Origin: Parapristionchus giblindavisi
Lineage: Eukaryota > Nematoda > Chromadorea > Rhabditida > Diplogasteridae
NCBI GenBank assembly: GCA_943737045.1
Contig: CALSFV010000078.1
Coordinates: 276,001-340,000 of the forward strand
Reading direction: 5' to 3'
DNA length: 64,000 bases
Positions 36,468 through 48,703 of this stretch are shown piece by piece. A model generated the notes under the pieces. The model saw nothing but the letters and a program-made list of their open reading frames with translations, searched no databases and was not told the origin of the DNA. The translations under genes and the position numbers were made by a program. Each line of letters opens with the position of its first letter. The first letter of the stretch is position 1.

Positions 36468-39400
36468 ATGCCAGCTATTACTAACTTAGCCCCTGGTGGG
36501 TGTGTTTTGTGTATTGTTAATTTGCTCCTCCAATTAGCATTCGCAGATCACTAATGATGTCCTGATTTTTAGAATATGTTAGATACTTGAGAGGCTCAAT
36601 TAACAAAGCGCGAATCGCGTATATTTTGAAGTGTCGCGTATTCAATTACCGAGAGACCAATTAGGACGTGCATATTTTGAACAATTCAGCATTCGCGCTT
36701 ATTATTATCTCTTTCACCAACAATGATTTATGTACTCGTATGACATGAACGTTGATTGTTGAATATCTCTCCTTCTTTCTTCTTCCTCTTCATTCTTTTC
36801 TTGTGTCCTTGTTCGCAATAACTTATTCATGATACGTGTTTCCTTCATTGCAGAGAGGTTCCAAATATGCACTTGATGATGCGATTCCCTTAGTGGAAGT
36901 CGCTTATATAGAGAGGATGGCAAAGCTAATGCGATATCTTACTCTACCTGCACCTAAACGAAGACGTACTGAACAAAATAATAAGAATGGACGAGGTGTG
37001 AAGAGGATTGATACTCCTTCATCATTTACATCGGATACGGAGAAAGAATCATCCGAACCATTATATGTTGATGGATTATGGTACGTTATTCTATCTTTGC
37101 CCCCCCCCCTTTCAATAGTACTATTATTATATTATTGATTAATTGGTAAGAGGTATTATTGTGTTAGTGTTCTTTCTCCGTTCATTACCACAGTCTTATC
37201 AGTACGAGTAGTATTATTAATTGTTGAAAAGAGATTGATCGGAGAGAGAGAGATATAAATATGCCATTGATATCAATGACTTCCGGTGAATGAACAGTTG
37301 TAGTGTCTTTTCTCTGAATCTCTCTTGATCTCTTAGTATATCCCTCTCAATCTCTCCGTCTCATACTTTTGCTATCGATATAGAAGACTATGGCGTATGC
37401 TGTGTAAAAAGGGACAAAGTGCGAAAAATAATGAAGATATTAGAGGAGAGGAGGGAATATGAGAGAGAGGCAGATTGAGACATTGAAGGATCTTTATTGA
37501 TGCGACAAAAGTTGTTATCAGTAAGAAAGATGTAAGACTGACTGATATGTTATTGATAACGAGAAGATGGAAGAGTGATCAGTGATCGATATCATGGGTA
37601 CAATCGGTATTGAGTACACAAGGGTCATTAACTCAATCAGGGGATACTGTAACAATACGATCGATAAACATGTTATGAATAATATATCAGTAATAAATTT
37701 ATTAGAGATGAATATACAATATGATTTTTTTGAGTTTTACTCGTGAACGTCGTATAACTCGAGATTCGATGAGAATGGTTCTATTGGCTGAGAATGAATA
37801 TCGTGTACTCTTCGATTCATCATCTATTATTCCTACATCACAAGGAGATGTTATGGGAGCGAAGAAGAGTCCTGATGGACGATATCAGGTATTTATTTAG
37901 TTATTTATTTATTTCTTTTATTGATTGATTGGCGCTATCATGCTTATGGCTCGCTCGCTCCTATATTGGTTGTTGTTATTGTTTGATTAGCTGCGGCGTA
38001 TTGTCCATGATTGCAGTAAATCTTCTTGATTACTGTATCCATCTATAATTACAGTATCCCAAACGTGTAATTAGTCTTTGTCTTTCTGTCTATCTTTATG
38101 ATATTCTCTCATATAAGAGAGACTATCTGACTCAGTGAACATATTTTGATTATGGCTTGGCACTTGGCCAAAAAGTGATAGTAACCGATCGGTCCCAAAT
38201 TGTGCACAGTTGTAGTATGGGGTGGCATAAGCTCACATTCGGAGTTTGGGCACCCTCACTACATAACGTAAGTTCGTTAACATGGCATCAAAATTTCAAA
38301 GTTTACGGATTCGTTCGATATGTATGTACAATGATGGGCAATAATAGTCAATCACTATTATTTAGCACTCGATTTTCGGTATTATACTATTGTTTTCTTT
38401 TATCATTTCTTTGTTTTCTGAATATCTGAGGAGTAATATGACACTATTTTTCGAAAAAAATATGAAAACATTGCCGAATTTTGAATTTCCGCATTGGATT
38501 ACGGTAGGGGTGCACGATAATTAATTTCAGTTTGCGATAATAAAGGCGAATTAGTCGTGGTTTTCGGGAAGGAGGCAACATTTCACCCATTTGTTTTAGT
38601 TCATTTTCGTATAGTAGTTACACTAATGAATACTCATCAAACTGAAGGAATAAAAAAAGTCCCTCACCGAGAGGCAATTGTAAGAAAAATAAAACAAAAT
38701 TTTTATGTGTTTTTGAAATTTTTTCTGGGTCTCCAGGTTTTGGATCGGGATGATACTTGGTGAATTTTACCTACTTATTATTGCCCATCATTGTACATAC
38801 ATATCGAACGAATCCGTAAACTTTGAAATTTTGATGCCATGTTAACGAACTTACGTTATGTAGCGAGGGTGTATGATGAGTCCAAACTCCGTATGTGAGC
38901 TTATGCCACCCCATACTACAACTGTGCACAATTTGGGACCGATCGGTTACTATCACTTTTTGGCCAAGTGCCAAGCGAATGTCACTTGAGCCAGATAGTC
39001 TCTCATAATCTCTTCTACTTTATTCTTCCCATTATACACAAATAAATGATTGAATTGACTATATCCATCTATGTATTCATATCATTGATTCGATTATCAT
39101 TATAATGAATAGTAGATCCTTTTAAAGTCTATCCATATTCACTTCCTCTTTGTACTTCTCTTCAATGGGGGAATCCTCCATCATTCTCCTCATCTTTGTC
39201 TATCCTTCTTCTCTTCTTCTCTTCTTCTCTTCTTCTCTTCCTCTATTCTTCATCTATCTATCACATCCTCTGATTGAATGAGTCTTCTCACTTTTTGCCT
39301 GTCTACCTCTCATTCTTGTAGTCAGTCTACCTTTCAATAGAGAGAAATGATAGGAAGATTGATGAAAGGGGAGAGGGGAAGGAATGAGGAAGGGCACGTT

Positions 39401-42400
39401 CAAATCATCTATTCATATCATTATTATACACAACCACTATTATATAATACGGTATATGAAGATGATATTACAGGGTGCGCCAAAATTACCCGAACTGGTG
39501 TCACCATATGATTCCCATGCCCCCAGTGCATATTAGGGTGGTGGGAACGAATCACGGATGATTTCCCCCCTGGCCCTTCTATCTCGGTTGTCCGAAGAGA
39601 GACTCTATACAGCCTCTCTCTCGCACGGGAGAGTGATCAACGGGCCAATGAGTTGGAATGAGAGTGCGAATTTCGGGCCAATTTCGGGCCGGACCGATTT
39701 TCTGGACTCTTAGTAATCGTACTGATATGATTAAAATATCATTGGATTTAGGTTTTTGAGATCTTTTAGGCTATAGTAGAAACAAGTTAATTATGAATTT
39801 TTGAAATTTCGTTTTTTTTTATAGTGAAATGACTAATTCGTGCGGAAAGACTAGTGTAAGTTGAAAATTCATTTATTATTATTAGCATCATTATTATTAT
39901 GACATCGGGAATAACAATAAAAAAGGGGAAAAGCGATACAACGGGCCAATACAATGAAACATCGGATGGTTAATATATTATTAGGTTGTAGCACAAGTTC
40001 CTTTGAATTTTGAGGCGCACATTCAAGTTAAATGTGGAGTCGCACGAATATTTTGGTGAACAAACTGTGAAGACAGAAAGATAGCGAAAGTTATTCTGCA
40101 TAACATACATATATTATTTTGTGCAAATTCAGTTTATTGATCGCTTAATTATGTAGGCAAAGGCGCGAAATTTTGAAAATAGGAAAGTTCGGCAATAGGT
40201 TTCGAACCCGCGATATTAATAAAAACTAGAGAGTGCTTTTACCAGTACGCCAAGGGATAGATGAATGGCCATGCTAATTTCTCACTTTTCTCTTTCATAG
40301 CCGATATGTTACGCAGTTGCATAGACATTCTAGGGCCTCCATCTTTAAATTATCTTTGTTTATCGACCACACTGGGGATGGATATATTTGCTGTTGTAGT
40401 CAATGGTTCCCTGTTATATTCCAGCCACACCGTGGCACACTACTTTTGGTAGGACGTGGGTTATTGTGCAAATTGTGATGCCAACCACGTTTCGACATCT
40501 TCTTTGTTCTTATAATTTTTATTTAATAAAGTAAGTGGGAGGCCTGAACTAAAGGCACAATCCGAAAGAGTAAGGACCTGAGAGTAAGGAGGGGCAGGAG
40601 GTGCCCGATTATATCAGTGACCTCAACTATTCGCATGCGATACAATGGTTCCTTTCGCACTTCTTTCAACATAGAGTCTATACATTATCTGATGTTTTCA
40701 TGTTTAGTGTTTGGTTCTAACTTCTATCCTTTTCAAATTCACTGGCTAATGCACACTGTTATTCCGTGTTGAGAGTCATAAATACCGACAGGTCTCAAAG
40801 GGATAAGAGGAGGCCGACAATAAAGGACACCGCTAATTTACAATGTTCGAAGCATGATACAAGAGTAGCTCATTTACAATCGTATTCACATATTGTTTGA
40901 TTAGGTAAATTCAATTACAGACAAATAGTGACGAACAATAACAATGTAACAAATATTTCAGTATAATGAAAATCTTGAAATTTGAAAAAAATAAAAAATC
41001 ACATATTGTATACAAACGACCCTTCTTTCGATAGCCCATGAAGTGCTCGTTTGAATTATGCACTTCTTTCCACATATTGTTCAAGGATACTCGCAAAAAT
41101 CCTTCCAAAACATGCAAAAATGGTACATTTTAGCCCTAATTCCGCCTATTAAAACTTTGCTTTAAATTTGATTTTTCACTTTTTAAAGGCATATTCTAGA
41201 TGTTTTCTCTTTGCTGATTCCAAATCTGCTTTCAGTTTTTCAATCCGACTATTACCAGCTGAGAAAATCGCCCCGGCCCGAAATCTGTCCGAAAAATTCC
41301 GATTCGTCCGAGGGAGAGAGGTCATAAATGCCACTGGGAACGGTTGTCCGCTATGAGTCGTTGTATGCCCGGCCTCTCTCCCCTATACGATTCACCCGTG
41401 ATTCGTTCCCACCACCCTAGTGCATATGCGCAACCCCTATTGTAGCATCATGACGAGGGGCCACTCCGTATGCAAGGTTTCAAGTCAGTTAGTCAAGTCT
41501 TCTAGTAATGAGGAAGTCATGTCGACCGCGACCCATCATTCTGAAGTGTACAAGAACAGAGTGACATCCTTCATCAGCTCGGCTTTCACGAGTCTGCTTT
41601 TTTCGATACCGGTATCAGATACCAAGATATTAGTACTAAAGAGGAACGTCCGGGCAGAGGTAGACCAATCTCATTTCCCACCGCTATGAACCGAGATCCA
41701 ATCCGAAAGATGGTGTTTCAAAACCACAAGTTGACGATCTGGAGACTTGATATCTCGAACACTTCCATTCCTCGTCTCCTCAAGTCTCAGTTGACTCTTC
41801 TCCCTTACAAGTACCGTAAACTGTTAGAACCGAATGAGCGACAGATCAAGCTCCGCTGAGAACGGAGCCATTGACTGTTAATGCGTTGTGCTAGGTCCGC
41901 GCACATCAGCACGATGTTCAGTGAAGAGAATATCTTACCTTCAAAGGCAACCTGAATATCAAGAACAACAGAATCATTGCCTATAATCCTGAAGAATCCT
42001 AAAGGACAGCTGGGGTCATGGGTCATATCAGTCATCCACAATACGCCAAGGGTTTAGCTGCTTTTTGCCCAAATTGAAAGTCCCCTCTCGTTTTTGCCAC
42101 TCCATGTGTCTAGATCAATAAACCATATTATACAAAGTACATCCTCGAAGACGCACTTTTACTCCAATACCATACCCACTTCGGTCAGGACCACTAGACC
42201 TTTCGGTAAGATTCTGTAGTCAATCACATGACAAAGTTGACCCAGTCGTGGTTTTTCACCCGTGCACTCGGCTAAACCTATCACACTGAATGGCTTCCGA
42301 ACTCCCCCGATCTCAACATCCTCGACTGCAGTGTTTGGAGGTGTGGTAGGCCAAGATGTCCTCTATCAAGCACCAGACGCTCGACTCCCTCAAGGCTCCC

Positions 42401-45400
42401 CTTCTCAAGGCATGGGACAAACTCTATGACATTTACCCGCGGGAATAGGCAGTTGCATATGAGAAGAGACTCAAAGCCGGTGTCAGAGGTAAAGGAGGCC
42501 ATACCGAAATTCGCTAATATGTTTTTGTTGCCTATATTGTTGACAAACTTTGCTATGAACCATATCGCTTAAATCACATTATAAAGGGGAGAATCATATG
42601 GTGACACCAGTTCGGGTAATTTTGGCGCACCCTGTAGTTGATTGGTTCTTAGTATGTTGTTCACTTGATATTTCATCAATGTACTATTGACTGAATGTAT
42701 TGAAGGACGAATTGATAGATGAAGATTCTTATCAACTTGTCCATCTCATCATATTGATAGAGTACATTCTGGTCCATTCTTTATTATTTCATCCATTCAT
42801 TTTGTACCACTGATGAAAGGTGGAAAGGGCTTTATCCAATCGATCATTCAGATAGTACAACGAATAAGATGATTATTGTCATGTATAGTACATGAAAGAT
42901 ATTAGAATAGACGATGGATAAAGGGATAGATATATGTGTATAGACTATGGATATAATAGGATTATGAGTATGATTGTACTTGATTATGTGTATGCTAATT
43001 GAGTGGTAGTCATGAGAGTATAATGAATGATGAATGGAGATTGTTTCAATGATAATGAGTGGACTATTATATGGATAGATGAATGAATAAAATCAATGGA
43101 TTGATCAGATGATATGATGATGATGGTGATCGTGATATTATGAACTATCCATCTATACTTATTCATCTCATTCAATATTTTGATATGATGAACAACCATA
43201 GTCTAGACAGTTATCTTTATCATTCATTCATATGAATCTATCTACTTATGTATTACTTGATACTTGATATGAAGTAATGTTGATTGATAGGAGTGATAGG
43301 GATCATTGTTATCAGTTATCACTAGAGGATTATATAAATTTATCAATCAATCAATAACATGTCTTCCTTGTTGTATTCATTGATTAGGTTGTCTATGAAT
43401 GAAGGAAGGGATGGATTGTCCCCCCTTATCATTCTAGATGCATATGTACATCACAGACACTCAAACCTACAAACAAGCAGATTGTCCTCTCCCTATTCAT
43501 ATCTGATCTTTTGTCATCATCTTGCCCACCCCTCCTCATCGTGACTATCCCTCTTACATCACATCATGACGACATATGTAGAGGGATGTCTATCATGAGA
43601 ATGATAAGAATGAAGTAATATATGTGAGATATATATCATATCTTGTTCATTATGAAGAACGAAGAAGATGAATAGTACAATTATTGATTGATAGTGAGTG
43701 AGTGATCTTCTCTCTCTCACACACACTATCGTCTCTTCAATCCATTGTTATCATTCTCTCATTCTATCTCTATTTTATTCTCCTTCCTCATGAGTCCGTT
43801 CATTCCTTTTATTCCCCTTCCTCTCTCTATCTATCCTCTCCCTCTACATATATCCTCTTCTCATTCTCCCTCTCTCTTTCCTCTACTCGTGACTATGAGA
43901 GTATGCTGTGTGAGCTGTGTTGTCGTCTCTCTCACGAGTGAGGAGAAGGAGAGGGAGAGAGGAGAATGAAAGAATGAAGAACAACGAAATGGGAGGAAAT
44001 AAATGAAGGAATGGAATGAAGAGTGACCGGAAGGGGAGAAGGAGCATAGGTCGAAAAGAATGTTACAAACTACCAAGCCTGACCGGATTTTGAGTTAAAA
44101 TTTCACAAAAATCTAAAAACCTGACCGAATTTTGAGTAAAAATTTCACAAAAATCGAAAAACCTGACCGGATTTTGAGCCAAATTTGCCAAAAATCATAA
44201 ATCCTGACCGGATTTTGAAAATCGATAACCTAGCTATTCGACCTATGAGAAGGAGATGCACGTGAATGGAAATGATAAGTGATGAATGAATGAGATATGA
44301 AAGAGAAGAGGAAGGAAAGGGAGAAGTGATATTGATATGGTGATTGAATGATTAGATGAATGATGATTAATATAGTCATGATGAGGGGTATTGGAGATGT
44401 TTCTTCTTTAAGAGTATTCTAATGAAAGAGATTAGATTATATATGATTGAATAGTATATCATTATCTGAAGTGATTATATTTTAAATTATTGATCTGAAT
44501 ACCTTTACATGTATATGGATATACACAATCACTACTATTAGTTGATCTGTTGATGTCGGAAACTCGAATGGATTATTCATTCTTTTATTCTCATTCAAAT
44601 TTGTATATTGTGTGGTCTAATATCGAGAAGAGTCATAGTCTACAATTTTGTGTTGTAAGAGAAAGTATTAGAATACGAATAGAGGAGAATAAGGAGAAAC
44701 AGTTTGTGACTTGATATTGTAGATGGTGGAAGAAGTCTTTGTATAGATGTATGTCATAGATGATCAGTGCGCATATTTATATGATAAATATTGAGAAGAT
44801 CATACGGATGCACCAGTGTACAAATAGATGTGTTCATTGACGATTATCGATTAGTTGAAGCTAATATTGATTAATTGATTGGTTTCAGTTTCTTCGCCAT
44901 GGTCGGGACACAAATGAATTGGGACAGATGTTATTTGGTACAATGGCTGCGGCTGATGGAGCGGGTAGTGTCAAGATACACTCTCTGGGGTACGGTAGAT
45001 TACAATTATTGATTAATTGATACTTGAGGAGTACTGTAGATGTATTCGATTGTATTATATTGATTGATTAATGATAGTTTTCAGAGACAATCGATTACTG
45101 ATTTCTCGTGTGTTCACAATGTCAATTGGAAATAGAAAGATGAGAAGTGAACCGAGTGAGAGTACAGTCAGTAGTTGTGAATCTGAATCTGGTATGTATT
45201 ATCATGTCATACAGTAATCCCTATCTCTTGTATAAGAGATTAATGATAGGAATCACAGTATCTTGTACTCTATATACTTTGATTAACCACGTCAATAAAT
45301 TGTTTTTGTTGTTTTTTTTTTGCTTTACAATTACTGTCAGTGGTGGGCGCGTGAAAACTTCTTTTTGTTTTTCAAAAATTCTTTTTGCACACATCCTTGC

Positions 45401-48400
45401 CTTCATAGGTCGAAAAGTATGTTACAAAGTACCAAGCCTGACCGGATTTCGAGCCGAATTTCACAAAAATCGAAAAACCTGACCGGATTTTGAAAGCCGA
45501 TAACATAGCTATTCGACCTATGCTTGCCTTCCGTTGCGGGACCTTGCGCATAGCTTTACCTCGCAAAAATTTCCAGTCAAATCTGCAAAAAATGGCCATG
45601 CGCATAGCCTTGCCTTACAATTCCCCGGTTTGCGCACAGCTTCTCCCCCAGCGTGCCCACCTATGATTACTGTATCTATCTTTAAATCTTTTATTACTAT
45701 TGAATGATAGTAATTCTTTATGACATGATTGATTTGTAGATTGTGGATGTGTACTCACTGTACATTCTCTCGATGGTCTATCACACTATCTTAAGAAGGC
45801 TGCTGCATCTTGTGTACCACCCGAGAAGTTAGTTACTATAGAATTACTGTAGTGGACATCCGAAGGTGTGATTACTGTAGTGGACATCCGAAGGGGTGAT
45901 TACTGTAGTGGACATCCGAAGGTGTGATTACTGTAGTGGATATCCGAGGGGGGGTTACTGTAGTGGTTCATCCGAACTGGAAGACTAGCATAATTATCCT
46001 TGTTAGATTCACACCACTTGGCAGACATCGTCGAAGTCGTCAGAGTAGTTTACAGACCACCCATTCTGCTGTAGATGATGAGGTACGGTAGATATTGTAT
46101 TGGATTGAAATATAATAATATGTGATATTAAGATGATAAGAGGGCAAACAGAATGGGATGATCTTCGTGCTTTATCTCCGCCTCATAGAGTATTCTCACG
46201 AACACGAAGAAATGAAGCATTACCCAGATTATCATTACAAGATGGTATAAAACGTTATTTGTATTATCAATATATCCATTATACAAATGTTTCATTCATT
46301 ACGTATTTCGTTTGACTAAATCATGTATGAATTTGGTAGTGATTATTTAATTTTATTTGTCTTCTAATTCTAATATTTGTTTATTCTTAATCTTCAGAAG
46401 GATATACAATGGCATCAATGCGTGCTCGTTTCTCATCAATGTCATCAGATAATGAAATGAGAACTGTTGGATTGGGAATCATTCTCGATGCTCAGGTTAG
46501 ACATACTCTTACCCTAATTCACTCTTCATTATCTCTTTTTTTAAAAATTAAACGTAATAATACTTGATATTAATGTATGATTGCAGGAACGTCATTTCAT
46601 TCTACAACATATGCCATTGATAGAGGGAGAATTGAGGAGATTGGAATCGAGAATACAATTGGCTTCTGCTAATACTGCCACGTTCATTCATAATATGTAT
46701 GAGGTATGCTAATTCATCCTTATCTCTGAACACTGTAGTACAATTATTGATTGATTATAGGGATGGTTATCATTCTCTTCTTGTGTATGTATCCTTCATG
46801 ATACACCTCGTCTTCGTAATCCAGTATGGTTACATTTATTGAAGAAACCACGAGATTTGCCCTTCACCAATTCATTCTGTACATTACTAGCAGAACTTAC
46901 AGCTGTATGTGATACGAAACATTCAAAATTGTAAGTTTGGTTCATTGATAGATTACGATACACGAGAGGGAATATATTGATTGATTCATTATTCAGTTTT
47001 CTATCGAATGTGGTATCTGCTATCCTGATGCATCATATGTCATGGATTGCTAGTGTTGCTCCACCTCCTATGCACAATTCGATCAATCATATCTCAATTA
47101 CGGTAAGATCTTTATGTTCTTGATTATTGATTTTCTAAAGATGAATCAATAATATTTCAGTCTGATTGTGACTTTTCTCATATGGTTGGATCATCAACAT
47201 CATCATCATCATCATCTCTTCATGGAGTAAATGCTCATCTTGCTCAACTTCTTGAGATCTCTGGTTGTGTGGGCGGAGCTTCAAGATCAGCACGTACCGT
47301 CATTTGTGGATCCGATCCACAAATGGTTTCCAAACTACTTCATGTACTATCGTATTTCATCCGATGTACAAGTATCGAACACAAACATGGTGAGTATACT
47401 GTAGGTAGTGAAAGAATTTGTTGAAGGTGTGGCTACTGTATTTAGTGTAATATTTTATTTATAATATGATATCATTCGGTATAGTTGACTGTTTCCAGAT
47501 GCGATGACACCATCAGATGATGATAATGTGGATGATTTCCATGCGAATGATCCCGATAGTTAGTTATTCATTCATTATTTCACCCTACTCTTCCCCCTTT
47601 TCAGAAATGTTATCAGATTCATCGGAATCTTCTCGAGACAACCCATCGATGAGTTGTGAAGGTACCTTAATGAATATATTGAGACATCAACCGTGTCTTA
47701 CTATACTTACTATAATCAATTAATATTGCAGAGTCTCGATTGCGTGGTGGTATGGATTGTATACCTGGTCCTTCTACATCAACAAGATCTAATATTGATT
47801 ATGAATGTGGATTAGGAGAATCTCTATTAGCTGGACCATCATATTCATACTCTCCACATTTTGTATTGAGTGGACTACTCAAGAATAATGATGCACGATA
47901 CAATTATCTCGTGTATGTTACCTCTTTCCATCTACTTATCCATATTATTCATTAATAACATATATTGATTGATTTAAGTCGGAATATTATTTTAGTAAGA
48001 TATCGGATGAGATGTCGTCATACGCTGATTCTACTGTAGCTTCAGCTCGACAAGAATTATTTCCCACCTGTCCAACGCCTGAGAATGTAACAATTGTTGC
48101 TGATTGTTCCGATTGGACTGTCAAGGTATTGTAGGGGATACGATTACTGTAATAGTATTTCGTTGTATTTGTTTCAGTATATTAATTAATTTAGGTGATG
48201 GTAGGAGATGCAATATCAGAGTTACATTCACCAGCAGAATCAGTAGTATCAATGTTGGAACAATTTCGTGAATTGTATACAGTAGGATGTGCACCTCATC
48301 TATTAACAGATGTTATGGAAGATGGATTAGCTGATATTCTTGCAAAGAGTATATCATTGGTTGAAATAGTAAGTACTCATTATATATGAATTGTGTGAAA

Positions 48401-48703
48401 AATCAAATGAACTCATCCTCACCAATCTTATTCTAGATTTTAAGCAATACTTTATAACTTAGTGTTAATATTATTGATTATTGGATATTATAGGTTGAAG
48501 GTGGACCAAGTATTCATCATGATCGTATTCTATCATCTGATCGTGTAACATCTCTCATTGGTTGTGATCATTCGGATCTTCGTCTACTTCTCAATGTTGC
48601 TTCCGTGTATTGTCCAGAGATTCTAACAACAGTAATAGAATCATCATCTCATCACGATCATATTCGACATCATAATCATATTAATCATATGAATGATATC
48701 TAG
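36468..48703 (+). CDS. fnip: Folliculin-interacting protein (FNIP family)
   Basis: Predicted 808-residue partner of folliculin in the AMPK/TORC1 and lysosomal nutrient-signalling pathway. Nineteen in-phase exons; first 36468-36499, 36856-37080, 37735-37888, then after a 7 kb intron 44889-44989, 45085-45191, 45740-45827, 46007-46082, 46133-46244, 46398-46495, 46587-46703, 46761-46930, 46997-47102, 47161-47389, 47499-47558, 47605-47661, 47732-47912, 47996-48125, 48195-48368, 48494-48703. Match to FNIP1/2 is colinear: RVLFDSS, LGQMLFGTMA with SVKIHSLG, LLISRVFTMSIG (N-terminal longin-type domain); TVGLGIILD, NPVWLHLL, MHHMSWIASV, GGASRSARTVICG, LSYFIRC (middle DENN-type region); VMVGDAISEL, CDHSDLRLLLNVASVYCP (C-terminal domain). 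The N-terminus before residue ~85 carries a KRRR cluster and is not conserved. The exon 1-2 junction is the least certain. The C-terminus is His-rich. Confidence 0.93.
38117..39004. mobile_element. Foldback element in the 7-kb FNIP intron
   Basis: Arms of about 220 bases are inverted copies (GACTATCTG, GCTTGGCACTTGGCC, AACCGATCGGTCCCAAAT blocks at 38121-38345 against 38770-39000). The two mirrored open frames starting MALGQKVIVTDRSQ are arm shadows. Exact ends and target duplication are unclear. Confidence 0.7.
39534..41419. mobile_element. 1.9-kb hAT-like element nested in the Tc1/mariner copy
   Basis: The ends TAGGGTGGTGGGAACGAATC and its inverted copy enclose 1886 bp. GTGCATAT is duplicated exactly (39526-39533, 41420-41427). 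No transposase recognised. It carries a SINE copy at about 40035-40255. Confidence 0.85.
40035..40255 (-). mobile_element. tRNA-derived SINE copy B, nested in the 1.9-kb element
   Basis: On the minus strand the head reads TGGCGTACTGGTAAAAGC (A box) and GCGGGTTCGAAACC (B box), then a body shared with the copy at 18995-19235. The two copies align in the same order over about 200 bases, showing a dispersed family. Ends approximate. Confidence 0.6.
44045..44247. mobile_element. CATAGGTCGAA-family MITE with 8-bp target duplication
   Basis: 203 bp, CATAGGTCGAAAAG to CTATTCGACCTATG, with three to four AACCTGACCGGATTTTGAG units. AGAAGGAG is duplicated exactly (44037-44044, 44248-44255). FNIP intron. 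Confidence 0.9.
45338..45665. mobile_element. CATAGGTGGGC-family MITE, interrupted by a CATAGGTCGAA MITE
   Basis: Starts CAGTGGTGGGCGCGTG, ends GTGCCCACCTATG, and ATTACTGT is duplicated exactly (45330-45337, 45666-45673). Its body matches the copy at 27425-27618, which serves as the empty-site reference for the nested insertion at 45404. Confidence 0.9.
45404..45522. mobile_element. Shortest CATAGGTCGAA-family MITE (119 bp), nested
   Basis: CATAGGTCGAAAAG to CTATTCGACCTATG with CTTGCCTT duplicated exactly (45396-45403, 45523-45530). The homologous element at 27425 has only one copy of this target, confirming the insertion point. Confidence 0.92.
45838..45980. repeat. 28-bp tandem repeat in an FNIP intron
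   Basis: About five copies of a unit containing ATTACTGTAGTGGACATCCG fill most of the intron between 45827 and 46007. The last two copies are diverged. Confidence 0.85.

Larger units (their letters stand above)
39471..42634 (+). mobile_element. Degenerate Tc1/mariner transposon, split by another element
   Basis: The ends CAGGGTGCGCCAAAATTACC and its complement are flanked by TA on both sides, with TIRs of about 45 bases. The internal sequence after 41420 encodes transposase remnants in shifting frames: a region like LPYKYRKLLEPNERQIKLR, an FSEENI block near 41925, and NSPDLNILDCSVW near 42300-42345, matching the catalytic-domain signature SPDLNPLDY. Stops and frameshifts show that it is dead. 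It lies in the FNIP intron. Confidence 0.85.

Noticed and set aside
38157..38974. Two frames starting MALGQKVIVTDRSQ
   Set aside because: They are the inverted arms of the foldback element in the FNIP intron.
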